Assembly (NCBI GenBank): GCA_014529385.2
Contig: CM043957.1
Coordinates: forward strand, 85,503,881-85,567,880
Length of the DNA stretch: 64,000 nt
Direction of reading: 5' to 3'
Origin: Adiantum capillus-veneris
Taxonomy: Eukaryota; Streptophyta; Polypodiopsida; Polypodiales; Pteridaceae
Below, piece after piece: positions 51,812 to 61,924 of this stretch. Below the pieces are notes generated by a model that worked only from the letters and a program-made list of their open reading frames with translations, ran no database searches and was not told the DNA's origin. The first letter of the stretch is position 1. The number at the start of each line of letters is the position of its first letter. The translations under genes were made by a program, and so were the position numbers.

Positions 51812-52729
51812 CTCATGTGTGCAAGAAGAACTCCATCTCCTTCTCCAAGCATTGAGAAGTAGAGGCCTACACCAACAACTCTTGGCTATGGAATGCAAAT
51901 CCAACTTGAAGAGCCAAGCTTCAATGGCATGCTCATCTCCTCTACCATGCTAATTATAAAGCTAATCTATGCTAGTAGAGTGATTATGTGAGGAGAATAC
52001 TTCTTTCTCGTAAGATATATCTTCTTCCTCTCAATCTATCCTCATTTCCTGCTAGCTCTCAACATTTTTGAAGGTATGTGAGGTCTTCGGACTAAGGCTA
52101 GGGATACTAGGTGTGTTTTTCAAGCATAATTTGGTGCATGAAGCTTCCATCTTCATTGCACCAACTAGTTTTGTTAAGGAACACAAAGATTGTATATTGT
52201 ATAATAGTCTCCTTTGATGAGAGAAGCTATAATACAAAGCCTTATGGAGGGGGGACCGCCGGCTCCATGTAAATCCGGTCCTCAAATGTTGTCAATTGTT
52301 TTATTTCTCTCTCTTTTCAAGTATTTTCAATGCCAAATTAGCTAGGTGTAAATTGCTATGTTTCTTTCTCAAATTAAGTACTCTCTCTATGCTCATTAGG
52401 AACTTGTTCTCAATGAATGCTCACTATGTTATCAATTTCCACTACACACAAGTTACTAGTGCATTAAATGTTACATAGCTATTGTTTCCTTGCTAATCTT
52501 CCCAATGTAATGGCCCAAACTCTGATCCCTCTTTAGATCCAAAGGCTAGAGCTCTTCCCTCTCCCTAGAAACTTGTGCGGATACATAATATCCATATGTG
52601 CAAAAAACCCCTCTAATCGGTTAAAAGAAATGAAGTTTCATTGGCCTAAATAATGTGCTTGCATAAATACTATTTTTCCATTTTACATTAGGGTTTTCAT
52701 CATCTTTGAAAAGTCCTCTCTCTAGAGGT
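51812..52729. other. No recognisable gene
   Basis: A 77-codon minus frame (52285-52052) without motifs; otherwise AT-rich. Nothing else seen. Confidence 0.5.
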
Positions 52730-52734
52730 CAATG

Positions 52735-53455
52735 GAAAAGATTGGTTTATTCTCTTTGCTCTCTCTTGGAATATCGATGGACTCCTCCACCTTGGTGATG
52801 TTCCTTGCCTTGAACTCTGCCACATCCAAGATCTCTTTGCTTGAAGCCTCTCCATTTTCTTTCTTGAGGTGTTTCCTCCACATCTTGGACATTGACAACT
52901 GCTATGATTTATAGAGATTTGGAATTTCCTTCTTCTATTGGAATAAGAGTTAAAAAGAGAAAAAATGCAATGTCTTCAATCACAAGCTTACAACCATGCT
53001 TTGCATGCCACTCATAGGGATTATGGACCTTCTTCCAATCATCTTGGAGTAATGCCAATTTCTTGGAGCCTATGATTGGTGTTAAATTGCTTGCTTTAAA
53101 AGTATCATTTAAGTGTATAAAGTTGCCAACCTTGTGCTCCTTGGGTAAGGTCAACAAAAACCTTCTGATAGTTAAGAATTTCATTGTTGAAACCTTCTAG
53201 AAAGCTCTCTAGATCAAAGGGAACATTAAACATTTCCCCGACATAGGCAAACTTAGTTAAGAATCATAAAAAACTTTCTGATAGTTAAGAATTTCATTGC
53301 TAAAGACTTCTAGAAAGCTCTCTAGATCAAAGGGAACATAAAACATTTCCCCCACAATTGTTTGACTTGATAGAGGAGGTACATCAACCTACCGTCACTT
53401 GTCTCCTTAGCCTCTTCAATGTCCACACCCTCCAAACTCTTCCTAGTCATCTTTT
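52735..53455 (-). pseudogene. Unidentified transcription unit L, exon 2 onward (decayed)
   Basis: Minus strand. An acceptor tgtgcag is followed at 53455 by a short leader and ATG (53450) reading MTRKSLEGVDIEEAKETSDG. Further frames contain NVPFDLESFLEGFNNEILNY, FIHLNDTFKASNLTPIIGSK, LALLQDDWKKVHNPYEWHAK and, near the left end, LDVAEFKARNITKVEESIDI, joined only through frameshifts. A segment of about 87 bp is tandemly duplicated (53156-53242 and 53269-53355). I do not recognise the family. Its upstream intron contains array A. Confidence 0.4.
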
Positions 53456-54369
53456 CTGCACAATGTGAGGAAAACATAAACCTTAAAATATATTATACTT
53501 GTTTAACAAAAAGTGTTGTGTTGATTCTTTAAAAAACATTGGACTTATGTCGTTGCTATGCAAAAGTAGAGCACCCAGATGATGTTCGGGTGCTCTATTT
53601 TTGCATCGGAATGACATATGGAAAAATTTAAGTAGCAACAAAAGTAATGGGAAATTATGTCATTGCTATGCAAAAATAGAGCACCTGGAAATGCATCCGA
53701 GTGCTCTATTTTTGCATAGGAACGACATATGACATTAATTATGAAGCCAAGAAAATAATAGGAGTTGTGTCGTTGCTATGCAAAAATAGAGCACTCGGAC
53801 GCATGTCGGGGTGCTCTATTTTTGCATAGCAATGACATATTGAAAAAATGTGTAGCAAAGAAAGTAATTGGAGGGTGCTCTATTTTTGCATAACAATGAC
53901 ATATTGAAAAAATGTGTAGCAAAGAAAGTAATTGGAGGTTATGTCATTGCTTAGCAAAAATTGAGCACCCCGACATGCATACGGGTGCTCTATGTTCGCA
54001 TAGAAGTGACATATGGAAGAAATTGTATAGCAAAGTAAGTAATAGGATTTGTGCCATCGCTTTGAAAAAATAGAGCACTTGGACATGTGTCCAGATGCTC
54101 TTTTTTTGCATAGCAATGACATATTGAAAAAATGTGTAGCAAATAAAGCAATTGGTATTTATGTCATCACTATGTGATAATAGAGCACCTGGAGGCATTT
54201 TTGGTGCTCTATTTTTGCGTACCAATTACATATGAAAGAAAATTTATTCTCACATCATGTCGCCTTTGTGTGATTTCTGAGTCGGCAATAAGTCATTCAT
54301 AGTCATTAATTTTGCGTAAGGATGACACACTTTTAAATTGCTCTAAAAAAATCCAAAAAACAAACATAC
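53456..54369 (-). other. Predicted first intron of unit L, holding array A
   Basis: Minus strand: donor aag|gtatgt with the exon ending at 54370, acceptor tgtgcag ending at 53456. Both match plant consensus well. The 914-bp intron contains the complete array A. Predicted by eye, no transcript evidence. Confidence 0.5.
53547..54328. repeat. Array A: tandem 72-nt palindromes, period 110
   Basis: Palindromic units at 53547-53617, 53657-53728, 53767-53838, 53941-54012, 54051-54122, 54161-54231 and a degenerate 54257-54328. There is also an extra right half-unit at 53873-53902. Each unit reads roughly gtcgttgc, tatgcaaaaatag, agcaccygga, loop, and the reverse complement. Units are joined by a 38-nt linker ('tgtagcaaagaaagtaat'). 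The period is 110 bp except where the half-unit was duplicated. Not coding; the minus frames across it are repeats of the same decoded hairpin. Confidence 0.95.
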
Positions 54370-54600
54370 CTTGTGCTTTCTCAACCACATTTTGAGCTTT
54401 GAGGTCCACTCAAAAATCTTGACAAAATATAAAAGAATGATAAAAAAATGACATTTATAAGCTTTGATAGCTATAAATAGTATTTTCATTACGCACCTCA
54501 AAATTCATGCACAACGATGAACTCCATGCATCATAAATTATGTCAATTCAAATTTTACATAGGTAATTGTGCACTACTATATATAGAAGTGTTCTTACTC
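54370..54600. promoter_or_regulatory. Candidate divergent promoter between arrays A and B
   Basis: Contains a minus-strand TATA box (TATAAA at 54459-54454), about 30 bp upstream of a short candidate exon 1 of unit L that ends at 54370. It also has a plus-strand TATAAATAG at 54472-54480 and a plus-strand TATATATA at 54578-54585 ahead of candidate exon 1 of unit R. AT-rich throughout. Inferred from motif positions only. Confidence 0.4.
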
Positions 54601-54604
54601 AAAC

Positions 54605-54756
54605 AATATTTTTTGACCATTTTTTCTCCGCATCAATTCCTTTCCTCTCTCCATGCCATTTTTGCTACTACACAAGGTCAAATTGAATCGGATTTTCTTC
54701 TACGAGAGTTTTTCTCTACTCAAAGCATTGGATCTTGTGGAATTCCCAAATTTAAG
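54605..54756 (+). other. Candidate exon 1 of unit R
   Basis: About 150 nt downstream of TATATATA, ending aatttaag|gtaaac. It contains a short upstream reading frame from ATG 54653 that runs into a stop just past the junction, so it would be mainly leader. The start is estimated from the TATA position. Confidence 0.35.
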
Positions 54757-55279
54757 GTAAACTTTTGAATTTGTATCTATATATATATTTTTCTATCTAT
54801 GTCCTCCTAATGCAAAAATAGTGTAGTTGGATGCATGTCCACCTACACTATTTTTGCATAGGGAGGACACAAAAGCCTATGTGAATTCTTTGAGGTTGTG
54901 TCCTCCCTACATAAAAATACTGTAGCCGGACATGTGTGTGGCTACGCTATTTTTGCGTAGGAAGGAGACAAAAACGTATGTGAATTTTTTTTAAGGTTGT
55001 TGTTCTCCTTATGTGAAAACAATGTAGTTGGGTTGCACTATTTTTGCGTAGGGAGGACAGAAAGTCTTTTGTGAAATTTTGTTGTTGTGTCCTCCTTAAT
55101 TGAAAATGGAGTAGTTGGACATGTATTCAACTACTCTGTTTTCGCATAGGGAGGACACAACCTCAATTTTTTGTGTAACTTTGTGGTGTTGTGTTCTCTT
55201 CAAGCGAATGAAGAGTAAGGTTAAGATAGTATTTAATGTTGAAAGAGAAACTAAAGTAGCTCTATATTTTTTATTTTAG
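54757..55279 (+). other. Predicted first intron of unit R, holding array B
   Basis: Donor gtaaac at 54757, acceptor tttttattttag ending at 55279 after a T-rich tract. It contains array B completely (54799-55158). Predicted by eye. Confidence 0.5.
54799..55200. repeat. Array B: tandem 72-nt palindromes, period 100
   Basis: Units at 54799-54870, 54898-54970, 54998-55060 (shortened loop) and 55087-55158, plus the start of a fifth left arm at about 55187. Each reads roughly gtcctccc, tatgcaaaaatag, tgtagttgga, loop, and the reverse complement ending gggaggacac. Linkers of about 28 nt contain 'tatgtgaattttt..aggttg'. The central 'tatgcaaaaatag' core and the ggacatgt-like loop flank are shared with array A; the outer and inner arm segments differ. 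Confidence 0.95.
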
Positions 55280-55640
55280 GTATAATATTTAAATATGGCA
55301 ATGACAAAAAAAACTACAAGGAAGGTTCCTAGAGAAGATGTCAAATCAGGAGATGTTAAAGGAACACCAAAAGATATCAAACTTGGAGTCAAAGGTGATA
55401 GCTTTAAATGAATAAAGGTGAGAGCTCAAAGGGGGACAAAGGTGAGAGCTCAAAGGGAGATAAAGGAGTTGTATATTCCAAGAAACCAACTAAAAAGGGA
55501 GCTAGTATACAAAGGCTTCAAGGTGTTTACCCTCTTAGAGGATGACGACCTTCAAAGAAAAAATTACATGTTGAGTTTGTTGACATTCTTAAAGACTGGA
55601 AAAAAGAGATCAATGACCATATTATCCTGGCATCTTTGAG
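55280..55640 (+). CDS. Unidentified transcription unit R, exon 2
   Basis: Starts after the acceptor at 55279. The first ATG (55295) opens a 38-codon basic frame (MAMTKKTTRKVPREDVKSGD...) ending at 55409-55411. Overlapping frames carry a repeated GESSKGDK motif and, to 55639, DLQRKNYMLSLLTFLKTGKK. Not recognised, and several stops suggest further introns or decay. Like unit L it has a short leader, an early ATG and a basic MTxK-type N-terminus just after the intron. Confidence 0.35.
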
Positions 55641-56149
55641 GTTTGCCTAAGCATCAACATTTTACATGTGTTTTTGTAGATTGTTCATAGTTAATAAGTG
55701 TTCTTTGAATGTTTTTGTAGATTATTGATGCATGACTATAAGTTAGATGTCCAACATAAAGTGGACATGGTTGACCCAACTATGTCTTATTATTTGAGAA
55801 CTGATTTGACATAAGGAACTGGCTATCCAATATTGATTTTGAGGCTTATGAGATCCTACTATGTTCCTACCATGAGAGGTATGTTTTGCAACCCTAGGTC
55901 ATTTTGAGATTTTTATCTTGGAGGCTTTTGACAATGTCCATGGTCTTGAAATAGCTCACAATGGAGTTTTATTGCACTTGATATCATTATAAAACATGTT
56001 TCATATCGAACTCTCGCGAGGGCCACCATGGAATGGCTAGGCTATAGGTGTAACTGTCCAACACTTTAGCCAATTCTCCCACTTTTAGTTACTTTGTGAA
56101 AATGCTTTGGATCTTTCTAAATACGGTTGCCTCAAGGCTGATAGAGGAA
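55641..56149 (+). other. Downstream of unit R; no clear features
   Basis: Fragments such as LMHDYKLDVQHKVDMVDPTM (about 55715-55790) are readable on the plus strand and might be a further exon of unit R. Nothing recognisable. Confidence 0.35.
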
Positions 56150-57250
56150 ATTAAGCAATGTCCTCTTGAAGAACTCTTGTAGAGGATTTTGATTCAATTA
56201 CAACTACAAAATTTGAAGTACCCACATGGTTAAACTCTAAAGCTCATCTATGGATGTGTGGAGCTTCAGATTGTGATAGTCTTGTAAAAGAAGAGCATAA
56301 GTAGGATAGGTTGTTTGAAGATTTTGAAGATATACTTGAACCTTTTCCCAACGAAAGAATGGAACCCTTGGAGTCGACTCAAATCTTAGCAACCTTAGAT
56401 ATGTGTGTCAATGAGATCACCCCTACCAAATTTTGTGATGAGAATGGCCTAGATTTAGTTCCATTCTGCAAGATAAATGTGACCCAAGAATAAGACAATC
56501 AAGAAAAGACCAGGATTAATGAAGTGACACGAGGATTAGAGATTAGAGTGCAGTGTTTGCATATCCAAGATGAGATTTCTATTCGAGATCTTACCATGGG
56601 AAATGACACGAACAATATCCTAAACAAGAACAAGGAGCTAGGTAATGAGTGTTACTATGACACCTTAGACACTCAGAACAATCTAAACTTTTGTGCGGAT
56701 GATGAAAAATCAAAGGGTCATGAAAGTGAGGGAGAAATGCAATTTGAGAAATTCTTTAATTCTTCAAATAAAAAACCCCAACGACAATAGTGATACAAGA
56801 AAAAACGAACCAAAAGAGGGGTGAAAAACAAGCATGCCATGCATAGAAGGAAAAAATTTGTATTTGATGCTGGTAGGAGCTCACAATTGCATAAAAGACC
56901 AAGTGATCGCAAAACTCTCAACACCTCCTTTGTTGAGCAATTCAAAACAAAAAAAAACGACAAATGGCTAGACCTCCCAAAGACGTGTCTAAGAAGGTTG
57001 ATGCTGCTAGCGACCCTTGATGGACAAAAGTTGAGCAAGAAAAGAAATATAGTGAAATAAAATGGACATTGAAAGAGGTGAGACGATGGAGATGAAAAGT
57101 GAAAAAAAAAACAAAGAAGATTTTAGAGAAGGATAGATTGAGTGTACCATTGCATTATAAAAGTACACCATTCAAGCTCACAAGATTATTTTTGAGCAGC
57201 CAATTATAGAAAAGACTGAACCATGAAAATCTTATGAATCGGACGTGAGG
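56150..57250 (+). pseudogene. Gypsy-5: protease end and protease-RT linker
   Basis: Plus strand. About 56190-56300 reads EVPTWLNSKAHLWMCGASDC, the counterpart of PSWLNKDIPIWMCGA in Gypsy-4, so the two are one family. 56311-56493 and 56524-56790 are acidic linker frames (FEDFEDILEPFPNERMEPLE, TRGLEIRVQCLHIQDEISIR) and 56821-57060 is a basic stretch. The protease active-site strand is not present. Confidence 0.7.
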
Positions 57251-58740
57251 ATGCTAAAAGGATAGATCTAGTGAAGCCAGGGGAAGAGCCCAAGCTTGGT
57301 TATATTGCTATGGATCTATCTCCTGATGAGGAGAAGTTATTGATTAAGACGCTCAAGGAGTATGAGGATGTATAATCCTGGTCTTATAGGGACTTGAAGG
57401 GGGTAGATTCTACCATTTGTCAGCACACTTTTCTCCTGAAGCCTGATGCTAAACCATCTGTATACTTACAATGAAACCTTTGCTAAGAAGATCAATGAAA
57501 GATTGATAAGTTGAAGGAAGATGAGTTTAATTATGAAATCAAGCACACAAATTGGATATCCCCAATTGTGGTAGTACCTAAGAAAAATGGCAAGTTGAGA
57601 GTGTGTGTAAATGTCAAAAAAGTGAATGCATCTACTATCCGTGACAATTATCCTCTTTTCATTATTGATCACGTCTTGGAATGCGTACTGGATAAGTGAG
57701 CATATAGTTTCTTGGACGGACTTTCGGGCTATAATCAATTGGCTATTAAACTAGAAGGTCAACATAAAATAGCTTTTGCTATCGAGTGGGGGATTTTTGC
57801 ACATTGTGTGATGATGCCTTTTAGGTTGGTAAACGCACCTGCCATCTTCCAGAGACTTATGACTCATGATTTCAAACAATAATTGTGTATATTCTTAGAA
57901 ATATATATGGATGATTTGTGTGTGCATTAAATATTGCATGAAGACCATATAGAGCATCTACAAAGAGTGTTTGAGAAATGTGGCATGTACACAATCATGG
58001 CTAAACCTCTCTATAGCTTGATAGTGACCTTTGATATGACAGAAGACTATGAGGAATCATTTCAAAAATTTGAAGCAAGCATTGGTATCGACACCAATCC
58101 TTAAAGCACTACATTGGAACAAGATCTTTCATGTGCATGTTGATGCCTCTACTTTTGCCATTGGATGTATCTTAGCAAAACCTGGAGAAGAAACTATGGA
58201 ATTCCCCATATGCTATGCTAGCCACCAATTGAGTAATTATGGGACAAAATTACACAACTACTAAAGAGGAAGGATTGAGAATGGTTTATGCCGTGAAGAA
58301 ATTGAGGCATTATATACTATGGAGAAGGAACTATGGACTTTTCCATATGCTATGCTAGCAACCAATTGTATAATTATGAACAAAATTACACAACTATTAA
58401 ACATGAAGGGTTGAGAATGGTTTATGTCATGAAGAAATTCAGGCATTATCTCCTAGCTAATCAGTTCATTTTCTTTGTGGATCATCAAGCACTATTGTAT
58501 CTTGTAACAAGCCATGCAAATTCAGGTAGGATAGTAAGATGGTTCATCATCTTACTCAAGTTTGATTTCACAATTTAAGTAAAGAAGGGGACTACCCATC
58601 AAGGGTTGATCACCTTTCTAGGCTTGTAATTGGAGAGAACCTTCAGGGAGTTGAAGATGATTTGCTAGATGCATATGTCTTGAGACGATACCTAGATGGA
58701 GTGAAAGTATAATTCCAATTTTGACGATAGGATAGTTGTT
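57251..58740 (+). pseudogene. Gypsy-5: reverse transcriptase and RNase H
   Basis: Plus strand with stops. Entry region (DLSPDEEKLLIKTLKEYEDV, SWSYRDLKGVD), then 57511-57699 (NWISPIVVVPKKNGKLRVCV, NVKKVNASTIRDNYPLF), FLDGLSGYNQLAI, MMPFRLVNAPAIFQRLMTHD and the active site IYMDDLCVH at about 57900, with catalytic Asp residues intact. RNase H from about 58040 (FHVHVDASTFAIGCILAKPG, FVDHQALLYLV, KKGTTHQG). A segment of about 137 bp of RNase H is tandemly duplicated (about 58190-58300 and 58325-58440). No integrase follows. Confidence 0.85.
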
Positions 58741-60930
58741 GATAGATCAAGAGAGGATAGCTGATAAGAATTTTGATTGAGCAGAACAACCCTTTTCAAT
58801 TGCTTACCGCATTGGCATATCAGTTTGCAACCAAAGCACTACAAAACATCGCATTAAAACCTGTCATTATTTTGCCAAAAAATCCTTTAAAAATATTGTT
58901 ATTTTTGTGCTTTTCTCCTAGTGAACGCAAGGCGTCGCGATAGCGATTCTACATCAAGTCAGTCTTGCACCTCCTATTCATTCTAAGATTCCAAATTTTG
59001 TTGTTTTGTTATAACTTCAACTTGAGAGAGTGGTTGTATAGATGATTTTCCTTCTTTAGGCACATTTGAAGTTAAGAAGGTGCTTTGGAAGAGGCAGCAT
59101 CCCTTGTTCCCTATACTATATTTGTTGTAGTCATTTTTTCCAAAAGTGTCTCTCATGTTGTATTTGTGGACTACAAGGAGAATCCATAATTGAATCTAGC
59201 TCTGTAGTTTGTTGTTGCTTGGTTTCCTTCTCTCTTTGTTTTGATTTGAACTTTAGCTCTTGGTGGATTCTTTATCTGGCAGCACCATCCAATTTTAGGT
59301 CAGTTTTAGCAGTCTGTCTTCTTTCTTCTCTAAGTTTTTTAAGTTTTGCATCATATCCTGCATCATTAGAGTCGGAGGAGGATAAAAATTGCTATGCTTC
59401 CATTGCTTTTGTTTGCTCCTCAGTTTGCTTTGCAAATTGTTTCTCTCTTAGCCACTGAGCTTCTTCCATCGATCTTTGCACTTGCGTTCTAAGAATGTGC
59501 TCCTCTCGTTGCGTCTTTTTTTTATATAAGAGGGATCTCTATTTCTTTCTCCTCTTTTGCTATTGGGTATCCATATGGAGATGTCCTCTTTCTTCTTGAT
59601 CTCCTTGTGGAGCTCTATATTAGACTTTGTTGCGTTGTTGTCATTCATTGGTACTCTAGAACTTGATCTGCATGTTTTTCTCTTTTTTGGGATGTTGAAG
59701 CACTCACCACCATTTTTACACTATGCTTTGGCTTGTGGAGAAGGTCCTATTGGAACTCGGGTTCTACAAGGTCATCAATCATACCCAGATCCTAGTAAGC
59801 TATGCATGTCAACATGGGTTCAACATTGATATAGCTTTTGTTATTTTCACTGCTCTCTTCAGATTTTCTTCGACCAGGTTTCCTAGAATGTAGCTATCAA
59901 GGTCACACTTGATGACTCAATGCTCTAACAAGTCAATTTCCATTATTCTAGTAGATGAAGTCTTTATATGTCAGCTTATGTCCCTACTGCTGGATGAATG
60001 CTTTATCATTATCAATGGCTTTGGTTTTTAGTAGTAGATTATGATGTTCAGTCGGCAAGTGGAGTGCCTAGAAAATGATATCATTAGTGATCTTGACTTG
60101 CGTAGTAATCCCATCCTTGTTGTGTGAGTGTGGCTTCTCCATTGTATTGAATGCTTGACATAAGTTCATGTTCACTTTGGAAGTTAGTGCCCCATGGCGG
60201 TAGATGGAAAACTTTGTCTAATTGTAAGCATCTAGCACTATCTATTACTTTCGGCTCTTGATGTAATATCCACAGTTCTTTAGGGAAAATGGTTGCCTTC
60301 ACTTTAGTTGTGTCTGCTACTACTGAGAACTTTTTGATGGATATGTTTGTTGGGATTTTCTCCGAATCTTCATCCTTGATATGAGCTTTTTCAGTGAACG
60401 AGATGCCCACAATTTCATGTGGAGAAACCCCCCATTCCTTTTGTGCACATAGGCAAGGCATCCTTCTAGCAAAATTTATCATTTTAGTTCCAAGAATTTG
60501 GTCAAAACGTTGTCAAAAAATCTGCTTTATTGCAAACTTGACCATAAACTAAGCACTTGGGAGAGTCTACAAAAGTATTGAGTTTTCCATGGATGTTTGT
60601 GTGTAAGTAATTGAAGGAAGAAGGTGCGTCTTTTTGCAAGACTATGTGACCATTTATCAATGCCATTAGGGTCGAGACTACTCCAAATAGTCCAATAAAG
60701 TGGAGTTCGGTGAAGCTTTTTCAATGGTTTGAGAGAGGCCTTTTGTGGCTAGAGTTTTCAAGTTTTTGATAGTTTTTCTTGTGCCTTTTTTTCACCATTG
60801 AGTGGGATTTCAATCCTTGATTAGGTCGACTCACCTTGTAGTGTCTACGGGTAGGCAAAGGCCTGTACGTTGAGACATTTGGAGATGAAATTGGGCTTGG
60901 AGGGAGGATTTTCATTGATTTCTACAGTGG
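58741..60930 (-). pseudogene. Unidentified minus-strand coding remnant
   Basis: Minus frames in series: 60915-60721 (basic, RRHYKVSRPNQGLKSHSM), 60482-60084 (132 codons: CAQKEWGVSPHEIVGISF, ILHQEPKVIDSARCLQLDKV, GTNFQSEHELMSSIQYNGEA), then 59648-59448 and on to about 59000 with Lys/Glu-rich helical content (SNIELHKEIKKKEDISIW, KKRRNERSTFLERKCKDRWK). I do not recognise a domain. The style, a structured N-terminal part followed by long charged helices, fits a retroelement gag, but this is only an impression. Confidence 0.35.
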
Positions 60931-61199
60931 TTGTGTGTGAGGTGAGAAAATTAAGTGAGTTACTTGTGTTATGTTAAAGCATGAGGATGTGTGAGTGTGT
61001 GCACGGTGTCTTTTGCTCCATCATCCTTTGGCGATCCTACTGGGGAGCAGAAATTTATTGGTGGTGCACCTAGGTGAAGTGATTTTGTTGGAAAGTTTGA
61101 GAATCTTTGAAGACAAGTGGCAGTGTGGCTGAAGCACAAGACTTCAATTTTTTTGGAATTACTTAAGTAAAGAAGAAGTGACTCCAAAGGGATGGTGTA
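60931..61199. other. Spacer before Gypsy-6
   Basis: Contains gtgtgagtgtgtgcac-rich sequence and possibly the start of Gypsy-6 gag. No clear LTR. Confidence 0.4.
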
Positions 61200-61924
61200 T
61201 AGCATGCTAGAATTTACAGGGAGGACGGAGTATATGAAGGACTAGATTGCTAACTTTGAGTGGCATACACTTGGTATTCACATTGTGAATGATGAAGCAA
61301 AGCTTCATGTATTTCCTCTTGCACTCAAAGGGGAAACTCATGAGTGTTTTGAAGGTTTGGAGGAAGAAAAAAAAACAAACATGGGAGCAAGTGAAGCAAA
61401 ATTTTTTTGACATGTTTGGAAAGAGACTGAGAGTGACAAAAGCGACGATGAATTTGAGGGGTTTGCAACAAAATATTCATGCTAAATTTCAAGAGATTTT
61501 GCAACACTTCAAAGGAATTTGGGTGCAATTAGAGGCGGCATCCCAAGTACCACTAGGGGATTTCTTCAAAGTACGTCAGTTTGTGACTGTCTGCATCCAA
61601 GTTTAAGGGAGAAGGTCAATCAAGAGGAGCCTGCTACATTTGAAGAGTGGTGGAAATTTCGAGGCCACGAGAAAAAGTATCAAATGAAGGTGGAAGCAAG
61701 CTATCACACATGTTGAGCCAATGGTTCCTATGGTAGCGGATGACAGAGTGCACCGAGTGGTTCAAGGTCCTGACCCCGTTACAACCATGGCTTTACATGA
61801 TCTTGACAATCATTTGCAAGAGTTGAGGATAAACATAATGGATAGGAATCAAAGCGAAGAGAGGCGACCTGGAAGAGGCAAGGAACGAAGGTTGTAGGGA
61901 AGATGTTACAATTGTGGTGAAGAG
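61200..61924 (+). pseudogene. Gypsy-6 gag, 5' part up to the split zinc knuckle
   Basis: Plus strand, alternating frames: EFTGRTEYMKD, IANFEWHTLGIHIVNDEAKL, HVFPLALKGETHECFEGLEE (capsid-like start), FDMFGKRLRVTK, then LREKVNQEEPATFEEWWKFR and KKYQMKVEASYHTC. Further on come LHDLDNHLQELRIN and basic RRPGRGKERR. It ends in CYNCGEE (61903-61924), the first half of a CCHC knuckle. Confidence 0.8.

Noticed and set aside
53547-55160. Considered as a CRISPR array or a bacterial REP cluster
   Set aside because: The units are full palindromes with near-constant linkers, not repeats with unique spacers, and all surrounding genes are plant retroelements.
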